This document shows, in pieces, positions 11,780 to 22,936 of a stretch of DNA of 64,000 nt. The notes under the pieces are model-generated. The model ran no database searches and was not told where the DNA came from. It worked only from the letters and a program-made list of their open reading frames with translations. Every line of letters begins with the position of its first letter. Positions within the stretch are counted from its first letter, which is position 1. Origin of the DNA: Galbula dea (Eukaryota; Chordata; Aves; Piciformes; Galbulidae); contig VWZX01001155.1 in assembly GCA_013399015.1 (NCBI GenBank), positions 372,001 to 436,000 on the forward strand. Reading direction: 5' to 3'. The translations under genes were made by a program, and so were the position numbers.

Positions 11780-12381
11780 TATGATCTCCTGGGCTGCATT
11801 GGCAAGAGCATTGCCAGCAGAGGAAGGGAAGTGATCCTGCTCCTCACCTCAGCATTGGGGAGGCCCCACCTGGAGAACTGGGTTCAGTTCTGGGCTCCTC
11901 ACGACAACAGAGACATGGAACTGCTGGAGCATGTCCACCAGAGAGCTCCAAAGATGCTAAGGAGCTGGAGCATCTCCCTTGTGAGGAAAGGCTGAGGGAG
12001 CTGGGCTTGGGTAGCCTGGAGAAGAGGAGTCTGAGAGGAGACCTTCTCAATGGAGAGAAGGATCTGAAGGGAAGGTGTCAAGAGGATGGAGCCAGGCTCT
12101 TCTCCATGGTGCCAAGCATTAGGACACAAAGCAACGGGCACAAAGTGGGAGAGAGGAAGTTCCACCTTACCATGAGGAAGAATTTCTTTGCTGTGAGGGT
12201 GCCAGAGCCCTGGAGCAGGTTGCCCAGAGAGGTTGTGGAATCTCCTTCTCTGGAGATGTCCACAAACTGTCTGGTCACAATGCTGAGTGCTGTGGTGTAG
12301 GGGACTCTGTTGAAGAAGAGAGGTTGGACTAGATGACGTCTGGTGGTCCCTTCCCACCTGAACCATTCTGTCATTCTGTGG
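11780..12381 (+). mobile_element. CR1 LINE, long 3' fragment (arm B of an inverted pair)
   Basis: This plus-strand copy is nearly the reverse complement of 8139-8745. It encodes LGSLEKRSLRGDLLNGEKD, ARLFSMVPSIRTQSNGH and [18 protein letters not shown], and ends in GGTTGGACTAGATGACGTCT, CCCTTCCCACCTG and ATTCTGTCATTCTGTGG. The two copies differ by scattered substitutions and small indels (for example TCTTCTTCAACAGAG versus TTCTTTGTTAACAGAG when read in the same sense). Confidence 0.93.
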
Positions 12382-13011
12382 CTAGGTAAAACCCAACTTG
12401 CAGTAGGGCTCCTTCAGTCTACTGTTCTGTTTCTCAAGGGCTGGGGACCATTGTTAGAGAACAATGCAGCAGTTTTACACAAGAGGAGAGCACAGTTAAT
12501 AAGTTCACTAACCGAGAAAAACAGCCTTTTAATATCTCTCTTTGTGACTCATAGTGGGAGAGCCAGCTGTTACTACTGGAGTGAAATTCCTTGCTGATTA
12601 GTCTTTTAAAAAGGCCTTCCCAGATAATTAAATAATGATTTCTCTCCCCATTCACTGGAAGTGACAGGAGAGCCTGGCAAACCCACTAAGCATTGGAAGG
12701 GCAGCATGTTTTCCCAAGCCTTATAGGAGCTTAGCTATTCTCCAGCTAATCCGGTGCCTAAACCCAGCTGCAGATCCCCACCCCAAAGGACAGGCTGTCC
12801 AACCTCTAGGATGCTCCAGGGGTGGCTTGGCTTTTCTTGCCCAAAACACTGAGACAAGGTTGTAGGTCAAGGTTAAGTTTTCAGAGCTGAAAATATAACA
12901 GGAAGGATGTTCTCACCTGGGCAGGTAATTGATTTTGGTTTGCCTGAGATTCCAGAGAAGCCAAGTTTGTCCTGGGGTTTGCATGAGCTCCAGCAATGTT
13001 GAAGATGAATT
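12382..13011. other. Unique non-genic sequence
   Basis: No gene, RNA or repeat is recognised in this stretch. Confidence 0.35.
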
Positions 13012-13249
13012 CATGTTGCACCAGGGGAGGGTTAGATTGGATACAGGGAAAAACACTGCAAGTGTGGTTAGGCATTAGCCCAGGTTTCCCAGGCCAGTGG
13101 TGGAGTCACCATCCCTGGAGGGCTTCAGAAACCATCTAGATGTGATGCTTAGGGACATGATTTAGCGACATGGTGGGAATAGGTTGCTGGTTGGACTTGA
13201 TAATCTAAGAGGTCTCCTCCAGCCTTAATGAGTCTATCATTCTGTGACA
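13012..13249 (+). mobile_element. CR1 LINE 3' fragment
   Basis: The plus-strand CR1 tail begins at TTGCACCAGGGGAGGGTTAG and continues with GGCATTAGCCCAGG, GAGTCACCATCCCTGGAGGG and GGTTGGACTTGATAATCTAAG to ATTCTGTGA. Several frameshifts and substitutions have broken the ORF2 frame. Confidence 0.92.
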
Positions 13250-14740
13250 ACAGCTAGAGTGAGCCAAGTGAAGGCTATTTGAGGGTATTTCTGAGATAAT
13301 CTGGTCTTCAGCACATCTGATGTTTCCACTACCTTTCCAAGTCCTGGCACAGCTCACATCAATTTGCTCAGGCAAGGATCTCAACCACACAGTTGTGTGA
13401 CCTCTCAGTTCAGCTCTGTTGGTCTGCTGGAGTTAATCTGGATTTCCAGAGAACCCTTGTAATCCCCAGGTGTAACCAGTGGTGGAGCCAACCAACACTG
13501 ACTGGATGTTGATTCAGGAAGAGGTGTCCCTATGCTGGGGTAGATGGATCCTCACCTGGTTCCACCTGTTTGGCTTTTAGAAAGGCTTCTTATCTCATAC
13601 CTTACTATATCAGCAGGAAAGTTCAGGACTCAAGGACCTCTGGAAAAACTGAAGTCAGAAACTTCTTTTTTCCACTACCTACAGAAAAAAAAAACAAAAA
13701 CAAAAATAAAACCCAATCAAAAAAACCCCAACCAACTCTTAACACATATTTTATCAAAGAACAAGACTGGTTTGTATCTTCACTTATGCTGAAACATTTT
13801 TCCAGGGAGCAGATGCCTTTCTTTAGTTGAAACCCAATCAGAAATATCATCTGAGACAGATAAACATTGACCAACCATTTAAATATGTGAAAAATGAGCT
13901 TGTGAGGTTTGCCCATTCCTAATTGAGAATCTGTTCCCATGGTTCACTGAGAATCTGTTGAGGGGCAAGACAAGGGTGGGATAGATGGAAGGGAGAAAAT
14001 ATTGAAGCAGCAAGTGCTTCATCAGCAACATAATGAGAGTAAAGGGAAAAAAAAACTGGATTAATTTTATTTTTTTAACTAAGAGCCATCTGGCCATCTT
14101 GGCAAGAAGAAAAGCTTCACCATAAGCAAAAGAGTCTCTCTGAGGAAGTTGTTCTGTTCCAACCTAAGTGTAACCCCCCACCCCAAGCATGGTGGGGCAC
14201 TTGGAAATGTTATGGATGTGTCCAGGTAGCACAGTTTAACCATGGAATTGAGAGGTAACCTGAGGTAGAAGGTGGGTAGGTGGCACTACAGTAGGACAAG
14301 ATCAGTCAGTGGTAAGAGCAGAAGTGCTTCTCTTTGTTCAGGGGCTGAAGGAAGCATGACCCAACTGTAATACAACCTGGAGATGGAGAGAACTTTCTGG
14401 TTTTAGGATGAACTGTCCCCAAACCTGCAACCATGAAAGCAGTGAGCATTGTCAAATGGTCTGTGAAAGCCCGGGTGGGGGAGAATGCTCCTGTAGAAAA
14501 CTTGCATTTAAATAGTATTGAGCACTTCAGCCTGACAAAAGGCAGGAAACTCAAAGCAAAAGCTGACTCTCTGTCTTTAACTTCCATTTTTATGCCTTTT
14601 ATTCCTTCTGAGACCCCACAAAGTACAAATCAAGGACAGGAGGTCAAACTGATCCCTTTGGGAACTCCTTCTATTCAGTGGTGTTCCACCAGAAAGCTTT
14701 GGTGGCCAAAGTCATTAAACTAAACAACTTTTCCTGGAAA
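13250..14740. other. Unique non-genic sequence with an A/C-rich tract
   Basis: The tract 13680-13735 is A/C-rich (AAAAACAAAAACAAAAATAAAA followed by AAAAAAACCCC). It is the complement of the G/T-rich tract type seen elsewhere in the window. A second T-rich/A-rich patch is at 14045-14085. No gene is recognised. Confidence 0.4.
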
Positions 14741-15147
14741 TAGGAAGATGTGGACCTTTTAGAGCAGATCCAGAGGAGAGCCATGGAGGTGATCAGAGGT
14801 CTGGAGCACCTTCCCTAGGAGGACAGGCTGAGAGAGTTGGGATTGTTCAGCCTGGAGAAGAGAAAGCTTCCAGGCAACGTTATAGCAGCCTTCCAATACC
14901 TAAAGGGGGCTTATAGAAAGCAGGGAGAGAGACTCTTTACCTGTGTAGAAAGTGATAGAAAAAGGGGGAATGGCTTCAGACTGAAGGAGGGAAGATTTAC
15001 AGTGGATGTTAGGAAGAAATTCTTTACCCAGAGGATAGTGAGGCACTGGAACAGGTTGCCCAGAAGGGTTGTGGCTGCCCTATCCTGGCTGTGTTCAAGG
15101 ACAGGTTGGATATGGCCCTGGGCAACCTGATCAAGTGGGTGGCATCC
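14741..15147 (+). mobile_element. CR1 LINE fragment, 5' part of a CR1-CR1 mosaic
   Basis: This plus-strand CR1 copy has RIQRRAMEVIRGLEHLP-like coding at its start, then [18 protein letters not shown], then [17 protein letters not shown]. It runs to GGTGGCATCCTGGCAG, just before the point where its own 3'UTR signature (GGTTGGAACTAGATGATC) would be expected. There it is joined directly to a second CR1 copy of a different subfamily. Confidence 0.92.
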
Positions 15148-15420
15148 TGGCAGGTGATTAGTGACAGGACAAAAGGAAATTATCTCAAGTTGCACCAGGG
15201 GAAGTTCAGGTTGGACATTAGGAAAAATGTCTTGGCTGAAAGAGTTGTTGGGCATTGGCCCAGGCTGCCCAGGGCAGTGGTGGAGTCACCATCCCCAAAA
15301 GGGTTCAAAAACCATGGAGATGTGGTGCTTGGCGACATGGTTTAGTGGCATGGGGGTGTTGGGTCTGCAGTTGGACTTGGTGATATTGGAGTTGTTTTCC
15401 AGCCTTCATGATTCTATGAA
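15148..15420 (+). mobile_element. CR1 LINE 3' fragment, 3' part of a CR1-CR1 mosaic
   Basis: The second plus-strand CR1 begins at GTGATTAGTGACAGGACAAA, encodes RLDIRKNVLAERVVGHWPRL, and ends in CAGTTGGACTTGGTGATATT and GATTCTATGAAAC. It follows the previous copy with no spacer. The missing 3' end of the upstream copy is not found beyond it. Confidence 0.92.
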
Positions 15421-16085
15421 ACTATTCCAGTAAGATAAATAGGAGAATCCTCTGTCATGCCCCAAACTCTGAGACTCCTTAGAAACCCCACAGACAGCTC
15501 AACAGGGACCTTTCATGTGGTAAATGATGCAGTGCTGCTGAAAAAGGTAATTTTTTTTCTAAGGACACAGCTAATAAAAAGGAATTAGAGGTCATAGCAT
15601 TTTGACCCTAAGCTTGAACTTCTGCTCAACACTTGGGGCTCCAGGCAGAGCTCTACAATTCCCTGAACTCAGACTAATTTTGCTGCTTTTTTAGCACTTT
15701 AAAAAATGTTTTCAACAGATATAAACCCCACATCTTACTGAATTAAAAATGACAGCAGAGAAACTCTCTGCTGCCCAGGAAGCTCAGCTTTGGGGGTTTG
15801 AAGCATTTATCTTCTCTCTTTCTTCCAGCCTCTGGTGAAGCTCAGCCTTCATGCTCTGGGCTGCTCTCTTTCCATGGGTTATCTGAAAAAGGTTCTGCCT
15901 TGCTTCACTCTTCTCAGATCAAAGGGAATATTATCAGCTTACAAAGCATCCCCCATTTTTTCCTGCCTCCCAGCACCTCTTTCTCACTAACCTTTTCTCC
16001 AAGGGCAAGGGACTGGCACCCACACTGCTGGGACAAGGGTGGCTGCCCTGTGAGTCAGAAAATCATGCCTCAGCTTCCTATTTCA
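15421..16085. other. Unique non-genic sequence
   Basis: No gene or repeat is recognised. A short T run occurs at 15551-15559. Confidence 0.35.
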
Positions 16086-16277
16086 TTCATAGAATGGTTG
16101 AGGTTGGAAGGGACCTTCAAGATCATTTAGCTCCAACCCTTCTGCCATGGGCAGGATGCCACCCACTAGACCAGGTTGCCCAGGGCCACATCCAGCCTGG
16201 CCTTGAACACTGCCAGGGATGGGGAAGCCTCTGGGCAACCTGTTCCAGTGCCTCCCTACCCTCTGTCTGGGTAGTGC
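16086..16277 (-). mobile_element. CR1 LINE 3' fragment
   Basis: The minus-strand CR1 starts with TTCATAGAATGGTTGAGGTTGG, followed by CTGCCATGGGCAGGATGCCA and GTTGCCCAGGGCCACATCCA. It belongs to the GGTTGGAAGGGACCTTCAAG type that is also seen at 32980-33246. Confidence 0.92.
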
Positions 16278-17752
16278 ACTGAAAAGGGGATTTCACTAGC
16301 AGAAAGCAGCTCACTGGAGAAGGTGTAACCCAAGCCCTGCCAGAACAGCTCCTCCTGCACTGGAAGAGCAACCATCAGTTAACTGACAGGACTTTCAAGC
16401 CAGCAGGAGAAAAACCCTCAAAAGGAATTGCCTTTTTAATAGCACCAGGAAGGGAGCAGCAGTTCCACAATGAAGTTCCTGTTGGCAGAGGGAGCTGCAC
16501 ATCCAGATAGCTCCTCTTCTGTTCACCTACCAAGCACAGCCCTGGCATTGTGGCTGACATCAAACATTTGGTTTTTGGTGCCTTTTACTGCTCCTAGCAA
16601 GCCCCCAGCAATCTCAGCTGGTAACATGTTGATAAAGCAATGAAAGCCCAGATGCAAGGACCTGTATCTTCTTCTTCTTCTTCTGCCTGGAGATCTGAGG
16701 TGGGTTGGGGTTTAGTTTTGTCTCTTTTTTTATTAAACCTTTCTGCCACTCTTAATTAACAAGGGGAAAAAGCAGCTCAAGGACTAATTAGGAGAGGCAG
16801 CTTTCTGTTCATACCAGAGCCCAGTCAACTACCCCAGGCCACCCAAACACATCTGATGAGTCAGGGGCATTCAAAGTCAGCTACAAAAGCAGAGAACCTC
16901 CTCCACATCCAAACCTTACTGCCCTCCTTCTATTGCCCTATAAAACCGGGGTGTCAAAAAGGCTAGAGATTTTACACTTAGTGTCAGTGGTTTATAGTCA
17001 TTAGGCTAATTATGTTGGTGTTTTTTACCACCTTTATTCTACTAATTGGCCTAAAAGCCAAACAGGGACATCATTACTTTACACAAACAAGCAATTATTG
17101 GGCTATAAACACACCCTGGGTTGTGTTCCCTGGGTGAGGAGGGAGCTCCTAATGCTCTCTCTGTGAAGGCTACCACAATAAGAGCCATTACAGATGCACT
17201 TGACTTTAGCTCTGCTCACAAAGAGGCCTCAAAGCTGCTGATACACCAGAGAAAGTGAATATTTGTTACCTCCCTCCAAACAGATTCAGGAAAATGGCAC
17301 AACTCCAGGTCCAGCCCATGCATTGCTCTTTCAGTGCTGGGGTAGCCTGGTTTCATTTTTGGTAGGGATTCATCATGTGTTTGCTCTCCTAGAAAGGGAC
17401 AGCTCTGTGACTATGGCCAGAATAATTTGTTTAGGAGACACCCATGAGAAATGGTTTACTTCCAAGAAATGTGGTCTTCTTGCAGGCTACTGGGTGAAAC
17501 ATTAGCTAGGACTTTCCAAGACTTGTCACTGCCTAGAGCCCTGCAAAAATACATCTGCTTTGTTCAAAAGGGCAGCATCTTCCCAGGTTGCAGTCCCTTG
17601 GCAGCTCCTCACCAGCTAATACTCTCCCAGCTGGGCTGTTTCATCAGTGTTTCCAAAAAACAAGGCTCCATTCTTCCTTGCATTCCCAGGAAGGCCATAT
17701 CTGCTGGCTACAGTATTTTGCTCTGAGGCCTGATGCACTTCATGCATCTTTC
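16278..17752. other. Unique sequence with a possible conserved element
   Basis: No gene is recognised. A short CTT run is at 16671-16685. The AT-rich stretch 16925-17115 is listed separately as a possible regulatory element. Confidence 0.35.
16925..17115. promoter_or_regulatory. Possible conserved noncoding element
   Basis: This repeat-free patch contains GGTTTATAGTCATTAGGC, CTAATTATG, TTTTTTACCACCTTTATTC and ACTAATTGGCCTAAAAGCC, a mix of TTTATAG and TAAT/ATTA cores typical of developmental enhancers. It is called from word content only. Confidence 0.25.
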
Positions 17753-17922
17753 ACAGAATCCCAGTAGAATGCCAGCACAGCAGGGGTTGGAAGGGACCTC
17801 TTGGGATTATCTAGCCCAACCTTCCTGCTAAAGCAGGGTCACCCAGAGCAGGTTGTCCAGCATCATGTCCAGATGGTGTTGGAATCTCTCCAGAGAAGGA
17901 GACTCCACAACCTCTCTGGGCA
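17753..17922 (-). mobile_element. CR1 LINE 3' fragment
   Basis: The minus-strand CR1 carries CAGAATCCCAGTAGAATGCC and GGGGTTGGAAGGGACCTCTT, then AGCAGGGTCACCCAGAGCAGG and CTCCAGAGAAGGAGACTCCA. It is cut off in the region encoding the LPREVV motif. Confidence 0.9.
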
Positions 17923-19028
17923 AAACCTCTTTGCTTTTCAAATTAGATTTACTGGAGAGCAAAGATTTGCAGGAGGTTAGAAGAGCTGGGTGAGGTGTGA
18001 GCTGGGTGAGATGTCACCTGGCAGCAGGACTGCCAGGGCTTCTCATCACTCACAGCAAAGCTTTTCAATGCTATAATGTTGACCATTCATTGTCTTAAGG
18101 AGGCCACAGTGATTTTCTGTAAGCACTGGGCTAGCAGGGGAAAATTAGGGCATTTTGGAAGGGGGAAGTTTCTCTCAGGCAAAGCAGGGAATAACCTTGC
18201 ACCTCCTGAAATTCCTTCCTCAGTTTGCCTCCTGTGTGGTAGTTGCTAATGCTAATATTACTATGAGATGCAGCATTGTTAGGAACTATGAAATAATAGA
18301 TGTGCTTCCCACAAGGAAGATCTGGTTTTTAATGTTACTTGAAACAATTTGAGTGATTAGGCTGAGTTCTGATGCTGAAAACATCTCTTTTGCCTTAATA
18401 AAGCACTGGGGACTGAGGGTTTTTTGGGTTGCTGAAGGACTTGGAAATCCTTGTGTCCTCACTGTATCAGTGGGGGTTTAGCTCTTCCCCTGAAGACTTC
18501 ATCAAGGACTCTCACTTCAAAACTGATGCCACAGTGTGGTCTGAGAGTTAAATTCACTGAACATATCAGAGCTTTGACTTTGCAGTTCCTTAAAGGAACC
18601 AAAGGTTTTGGTTTACGTTCCATAAACCCATTTAAACTAAGCTATAATGGTTAATTCTGAGCTATCTCCCAAAACAGAGCTGCCTCCTCTCCTTTGGAAG
18701 TAAGAAACTGCAGTTTCAGTGAGAAACATTATCTGAACAATGTCTTCTTTAAACAGCCCCCAGAAGCTCTGCATTTCCAACTCTAAAGGGAATTTGCATG
18801 TGTTTCAGCATCAAAGGTTGATACACGACCTTATCACCTAGGGACTGTCATGTTATCTAAGTGTCTGCATATCAGCAGCTCGATAACATTGTGTGGTTCC
18901 CAGCTGCTGCAGGAACGACATATTTTCTGAATTAACCTAGGCTCAGGTTTATATAAACTAGTTCTGATAACATCTGCCCAGGACCCTCCTTTGAAAAGGT
19001 GCAGAGATCCTACCCAGGCTGGGTAGAA
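17923..19028. other. Unique sequence
   Basis: No gene is recognised. A GATA/octamer-bearing patch at 18785-18985 is listed separately. Confidence 0.35.
18785..18985. promoter_or_regulatory. Possible enhancer-like element with GATA and octamer words
   Basis: Within 200 bases there is an ATTTGCAT octamer (18792-18799), three WGATAR sites (complement at 18831-18836 and 18853-18858, forward at 18965-18970) and a fourth GATAA core at 18882. The region has no repeats. The spacing and density suggest a transcription-factor-binding cluster, but no experimental or comparative support is available here. Confidence 0.28.
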
Positions 19029-19632
19029 GCAGAATAAAACCCTCCCTCAAAACAACTCACTTACTGGAAAAGTCAGCCTTGGTTTTGTGATGCCCACCCC
19101 AAGAAATGGGGCAAAAACACAGAAAAAAACACCCCAAAACATTAAAACACCTCTCTCCCTGGAAAATGTCTTCTTTAAGTTAGACATAAATCACACATTT
19201 CAGCTCTTGGTCTCATGATGCCCACCCCAAGAAAGGGTGCAGAAACTTGGAATCAAAACCACATCAAAACCTCTCTCTTCCTGGAAAAGCCACCCTTGGT
19301 TTTGTGATGCTCACCCCAAGAAATGGGAAAAAAACACAGCAAAAAAACCCCTATTAAGCCACCTCTCTCCCTGGAAAATATCTTCTTTAAATTACACATA
19401 CATTACACAATTAAACCTTTGTCTTCCTGATGCCCAGCCCAAGAAATGGAGCAAAACCTCAGAATAAAAAACCCAACGAAATACTTCCCTCCCTGGAAAA
19501 GCCACCCTTGGATTTGTGATGCTCTCCCCAAAGAAAGGGTGCAGAAACCCCATCAGAACACTTCTCTCCCTCGAAAAGCCACCCTTGGTTTTGTGCTGCT
19601 CACCCCAAGAACCAGGGCAAAACCCTTTTAGC
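19029..19632. repeat. Composite tandem repeat with alternating units
   Basis: Six related units follow each other, each built from CTGGAAAA plus a spacer, a TGATGC(C/T)CACCCCAAGAAA block and an A/C-rich linker. Two unit types alternate: type A (CTGGAAAAGCCACCCTTGGTTTTGTGATG) at about 19066, 19282 and 19492, with a further copy at about 19572, and type B (CTGGAAAATGTCTTCTTTAA) at about 19158 and 19371. The A-to-A spacing is about 210-216 bases, so this is a two-unit higher-order repeat with about three periods. I do not recognise the family. Confidence 0.75.
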
Positions 19633-20105
19633 GGTGAAGTTAGAACAATGAAGATGTCAAGCAGCTTCTTGGGAGCGAGCTGCTGTGTCTTGTCATGCTT
19701 GGACATGAACGGGGAGGCCGAAGAGGGGGGGGAGAAGAGGAGGGAGGGGGAAAAAAATGTCTTTATTACCCAGAAGGGTAACCTTGAAGTGCACTGACTG
19801 CTTGATCCTAAATCTTTCCCATTAGAAGAGGGGCGCCCGCAATCCTAATGAGGCACAATAAGTAGATTATGAGACTCCTTTTGTTTTGCTAAACAGCAGC
19901 TTCTTTTTTCTGCTGGGACCATCACAAAGGTGTGTGAGGCCCTGGTGTGACCGATATGGCCATTTGTTGGGTAGGGCTGGGGAGAAGAATGGAAGGAGAC
20001 TGTGCAGTAGAGCCGTGGGGGGGTGGGTGCCAAGAGCTGCCTAAATTAGACTCATCAGTATCGAGGCTCTGCCCATTGTATCTGGGCTATAAAGCTGTCA
20101 GAGAG
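19633..20105. other. Unique, moderately GC-rich sequence
   Basis: A purine-rich patch (19715-19752) is followed by words suggestive of constraint: CCCATTAGAAGAGGGGCGCC, CAATCCTAATGAGGCACAAT and AATAAGTAGATTATGAGAC (19815-19875), and AAATTAGACTCATCAGTATCG (20043-20065). No gene is recognised. Confidence 0.3.
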
Positions 20106-22059
20106 GAGCCCGTTTGAATGTTCCTTCATCCCTGCCCTGGCGCTTCCTCTGCTCTCAGCAGAGAGCTAAGCCCCAGGATCTTTTGTTTGCATGGGAAACC
20201 ACTGGCATCTTAACATTTATAAGGTTTTTTTAAGGCTCTGCTATGAAAAATGGCTCGAAAATAGAAGGGATGGTGCTGGTGCTGGTGGTGCTGGTGCTGG
20301 TGGTGGGTTTCTTTTGCTTGCAATTCATGTGCATCTCTGAGAAGTTACTTTTAATTCAGAGAGATCATTTGGTCATTTAAGATACAAAAGGAGAGTGCAG
20401 CTTCTTTAGCAGGCTGCAATCTTTCCACCTTGCATATTCATTTTGATGCCTGGGGGAGAAGGAGGAGGCTGCTCCAGGGAAAAACAAAACAAAGCAAAGC
20501 AAAACAAAACAAAGCCAAGCCACAACAGGGATGGATTCCTGCCTTTCTGAAGGGGCTGAATCTGGTGGAAAGATAAGAGGCATTAAGTGAGCCCACCACC
20601 CCTGAAATGGGCTTCTTAGCAATGTTCCTGTAACCATCCCTGTGCTGGATGGATGTGGAGAAGGTCTTAGGAGTGCTCAAACCAACTTAGAGGAGGAGCT
20701 GCAGCCTGCAAAATTGCTTTCTTGGTTTCTGTTGGTTTTAATTAGGCTGCCCAACCTTTGAGGATTGAGGCTGTTGGAGGTGCAGGTCAAATGAGGACCC
20801 TGTAGCAGGGCTGTTGATCTGAAAGGAGAAAGATGGCAGAGCCAAGCAGGAAGTTTCTTCACAGCCCACTCAGATGTTAGTTGGCTGCTTGTCATCACCG
20901 TGGCTGGACTGGAGATATATGGAGAACAGTCTCTCCTCTTCTACTTTAGCCTCTCCATAGGAATCTGGCAGCAGACAGAGAAAATATCAGCCTTGGGGAA
21001 ACAAGTAAAAGTAGCTGAGGGTTTGGACTTCTGGGAAGCTCTGCCTTGTGTTATGAATGTACTTCTGGTACACCTTCAAGGGGACAAGGTTGCCCTGGTC
21101 TCTGCATCTACCTTCCTACAAGAAGAGGCTGTGCACATATGTGCAAGTCCTCCTTTCACCAGCAAAGTACCTGAGTGCCTGGACAAGGACCTTCTCAAAC
21201 TAGAAGGAAACCTTCTTGCATTCTGTTCTTTTGATGAAATTATTTGCTGGGGAGACTCCCTGCCAATCCTTGGTCTGGAATTGCATCTGAAATACTATTT
21301 TCCTGTGGATTTAGTAGGTTCTGAGTTTTGTAACCCCCAGAACCAGTGCCAGGCAAGTGTTTCTGCTGAACGTGGGGGAGGAGGCTTTTCATTTTGTCAC
21401 CAAGTGCTCCTTCTTCAGCATGGTCACTCCTTACTGTTTTAATACAGGTATTAACACTTTATGGATTGAGATCCAGCTGTACCAGGGCAAACGGATGTTG
21501 GAAAGCTAGCTCCTTTCCCAGGAAGGTTGAGCCAAGGCACCAACAGCTAAACATGAAGTCCTATAATTAACTCTACCATCCCCACCAAGAGCAGATGCTC
21601 CCCTATCTAGCTATTTCTCAGCCCAGGAAAGAAGACTCAGTTATGTGGCCACATCAGTCACACTTGAATCAGTGGCTGGGATCATCTCAGTCAGCTGAAA
21701 TAAAGTCCTTTCAGACCTAATCCAAGCAGGTTTTGACCACCACTAAGACATGTTACAGCTGTGGTGTTGGGACCTACCAGTCCCATGTTCATCTCCAGCA
21801 TCCTTAGTTTGGACCCAAGCTGCAGTGATGGATTGAAAAAGCCTTTCTAGACCCACATTTTCCTTAGATTAGATCAATGTAGTGTAGAGGATTTTTCCAA
21901 AAGATTTTCTCTTTGATTTCCCAAATCTCAGCTTGGTTTTACTTTTTCCTCCCTATTGCTGCCACCTCCTTGCTCCACACAGCCAAAGGGCTCTGGGAGC
22001 TGCCTCCTTCCAGCTCTTGGATAAGGACTCCACTTGTCAAACACACCACAAAGCATCAC
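20106..22059. other. Unique non-genic sequence
   Basis: Two short microsatellite-like tracts are present: a GGTGCT/GGT array at 20271-20307 and an AAAAC/AAAGC array at 20480-20517. A plus-strand frame is open for 180 codons at 20900-21442, but its product has no recognisable domain, and I do not call it as a gene. Confidence 0.4.
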
Positions 22060-22199
22060 AGATCACAGAATCACTAAGGTTGGAAGAAACCTCCAAGATC
22101 ATCAAGTCCAACCACCAACCTATCACCACCACACCACTGAACCATGTCCCTAAGCACCACATCTGGATGTAAGAGTATTTTTAAAACCTCTCCAGGGAA
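22060..22199 (-). mobile_element. CR1 LINE 3' end
   Basis: The minus-strand CR1 tail reads CACAGAATCACTAAGGTTGG, AGATCATCAAGTCCAACCAC and TAAGCACCACATCTGGATG. Only about the last 140 bases of the element are present. Confidence 0.92.
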
Positions 22200-22719
22200 T
22201 CAAAACAATAAAACCCCCAATATTGCAGACTAAATGCCTCTGCTGGGCTGTAGGATGGATCAGAGTGTGGTGCCTTAAGCCAGCAGGATGACCAAAGGCA
22301 CTCCCCTGCTCTCAGGGCTGTACAGACCTTCAGAAACCACCCTTGAGAACCCACCCTGGACCTCCTGGGGCCAGCAACAGTTGTTGGGAAGCAGTTGGAG
22401 ATGTTGCAGCACCAGCATCTTCCAACTGACAACATGAAGCCTCAGGCTGCCCAGTCTCACCCTGGATCTCTCCATGGAGCCTTTAGGGATGTGTTTAGAT
22501 AAAAGATATTGTGGAAAATTAATCTTGCTTTACAACCATTTTTACTCTGGGCAATGGGTGGGCCATTGGAAAAGAGACAAACAAACCTGAATCTCTACTG
22601 TTGGCCAAGGCATAAACTGATTCTCCCAAATATAGCACAAAACCAGCAAAGCACAGCACCAGTTGCAAGAGGAGTAGGCAAAAAAATAACTATTGTCTTA
22701 TTATTTCTTATTCTTTATT
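22200..22719. other. Unique sequence
   Basis: No gene or repeat is recognised. Confidence 0.35.
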
Positions 22720-22936
22720 CTTTTTGGTTATTTCTTTTTTCCTTTTTCTTTTTTCTTCTTTCTTCTTTCCTTTTTCTGTTTTCTTTTTTTCTTTTTTTCC
22801 TTTTTCCTTTTTTCTTTTTCCTTTTTTCCTTTTTTTCTTTTTTCTTCTTTTTTCCTTTTTTCTTTTTTTCCTTTTTCTTCTTTCTTTTTTCTTCTTCCTT
22901 TTCTTTCCATTCCTTTTCTTCTTTTTTTCTCTTTTT
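22720..22936. repeat. Polypyrimidine low-complexity tract (TTTTC/TTTTTCC-like)
   Basis: About 215 bases of almost pure pyrimidine on the plus strand, an imperfect mixture of TTTTTC, TTTTTCC and TTCTTC words. The long open frames on both strands (Phe/Ser/Leu-rich or Lys/Glu-rich) are by-products of the composition. Mirror-symmetric polypyrimidine DNA of this length can form triplex (H-DNA). Confidence 0.92.

Noticed and set aside
20900..21442. 180-codon open frame on the plus strand
   Set aside because: It has no recognisable domain, no splice context or CpG island, and its composition is like the neighbouring non-coding DNA. A frame of this length is possible by chance among 64 kb in six frames.
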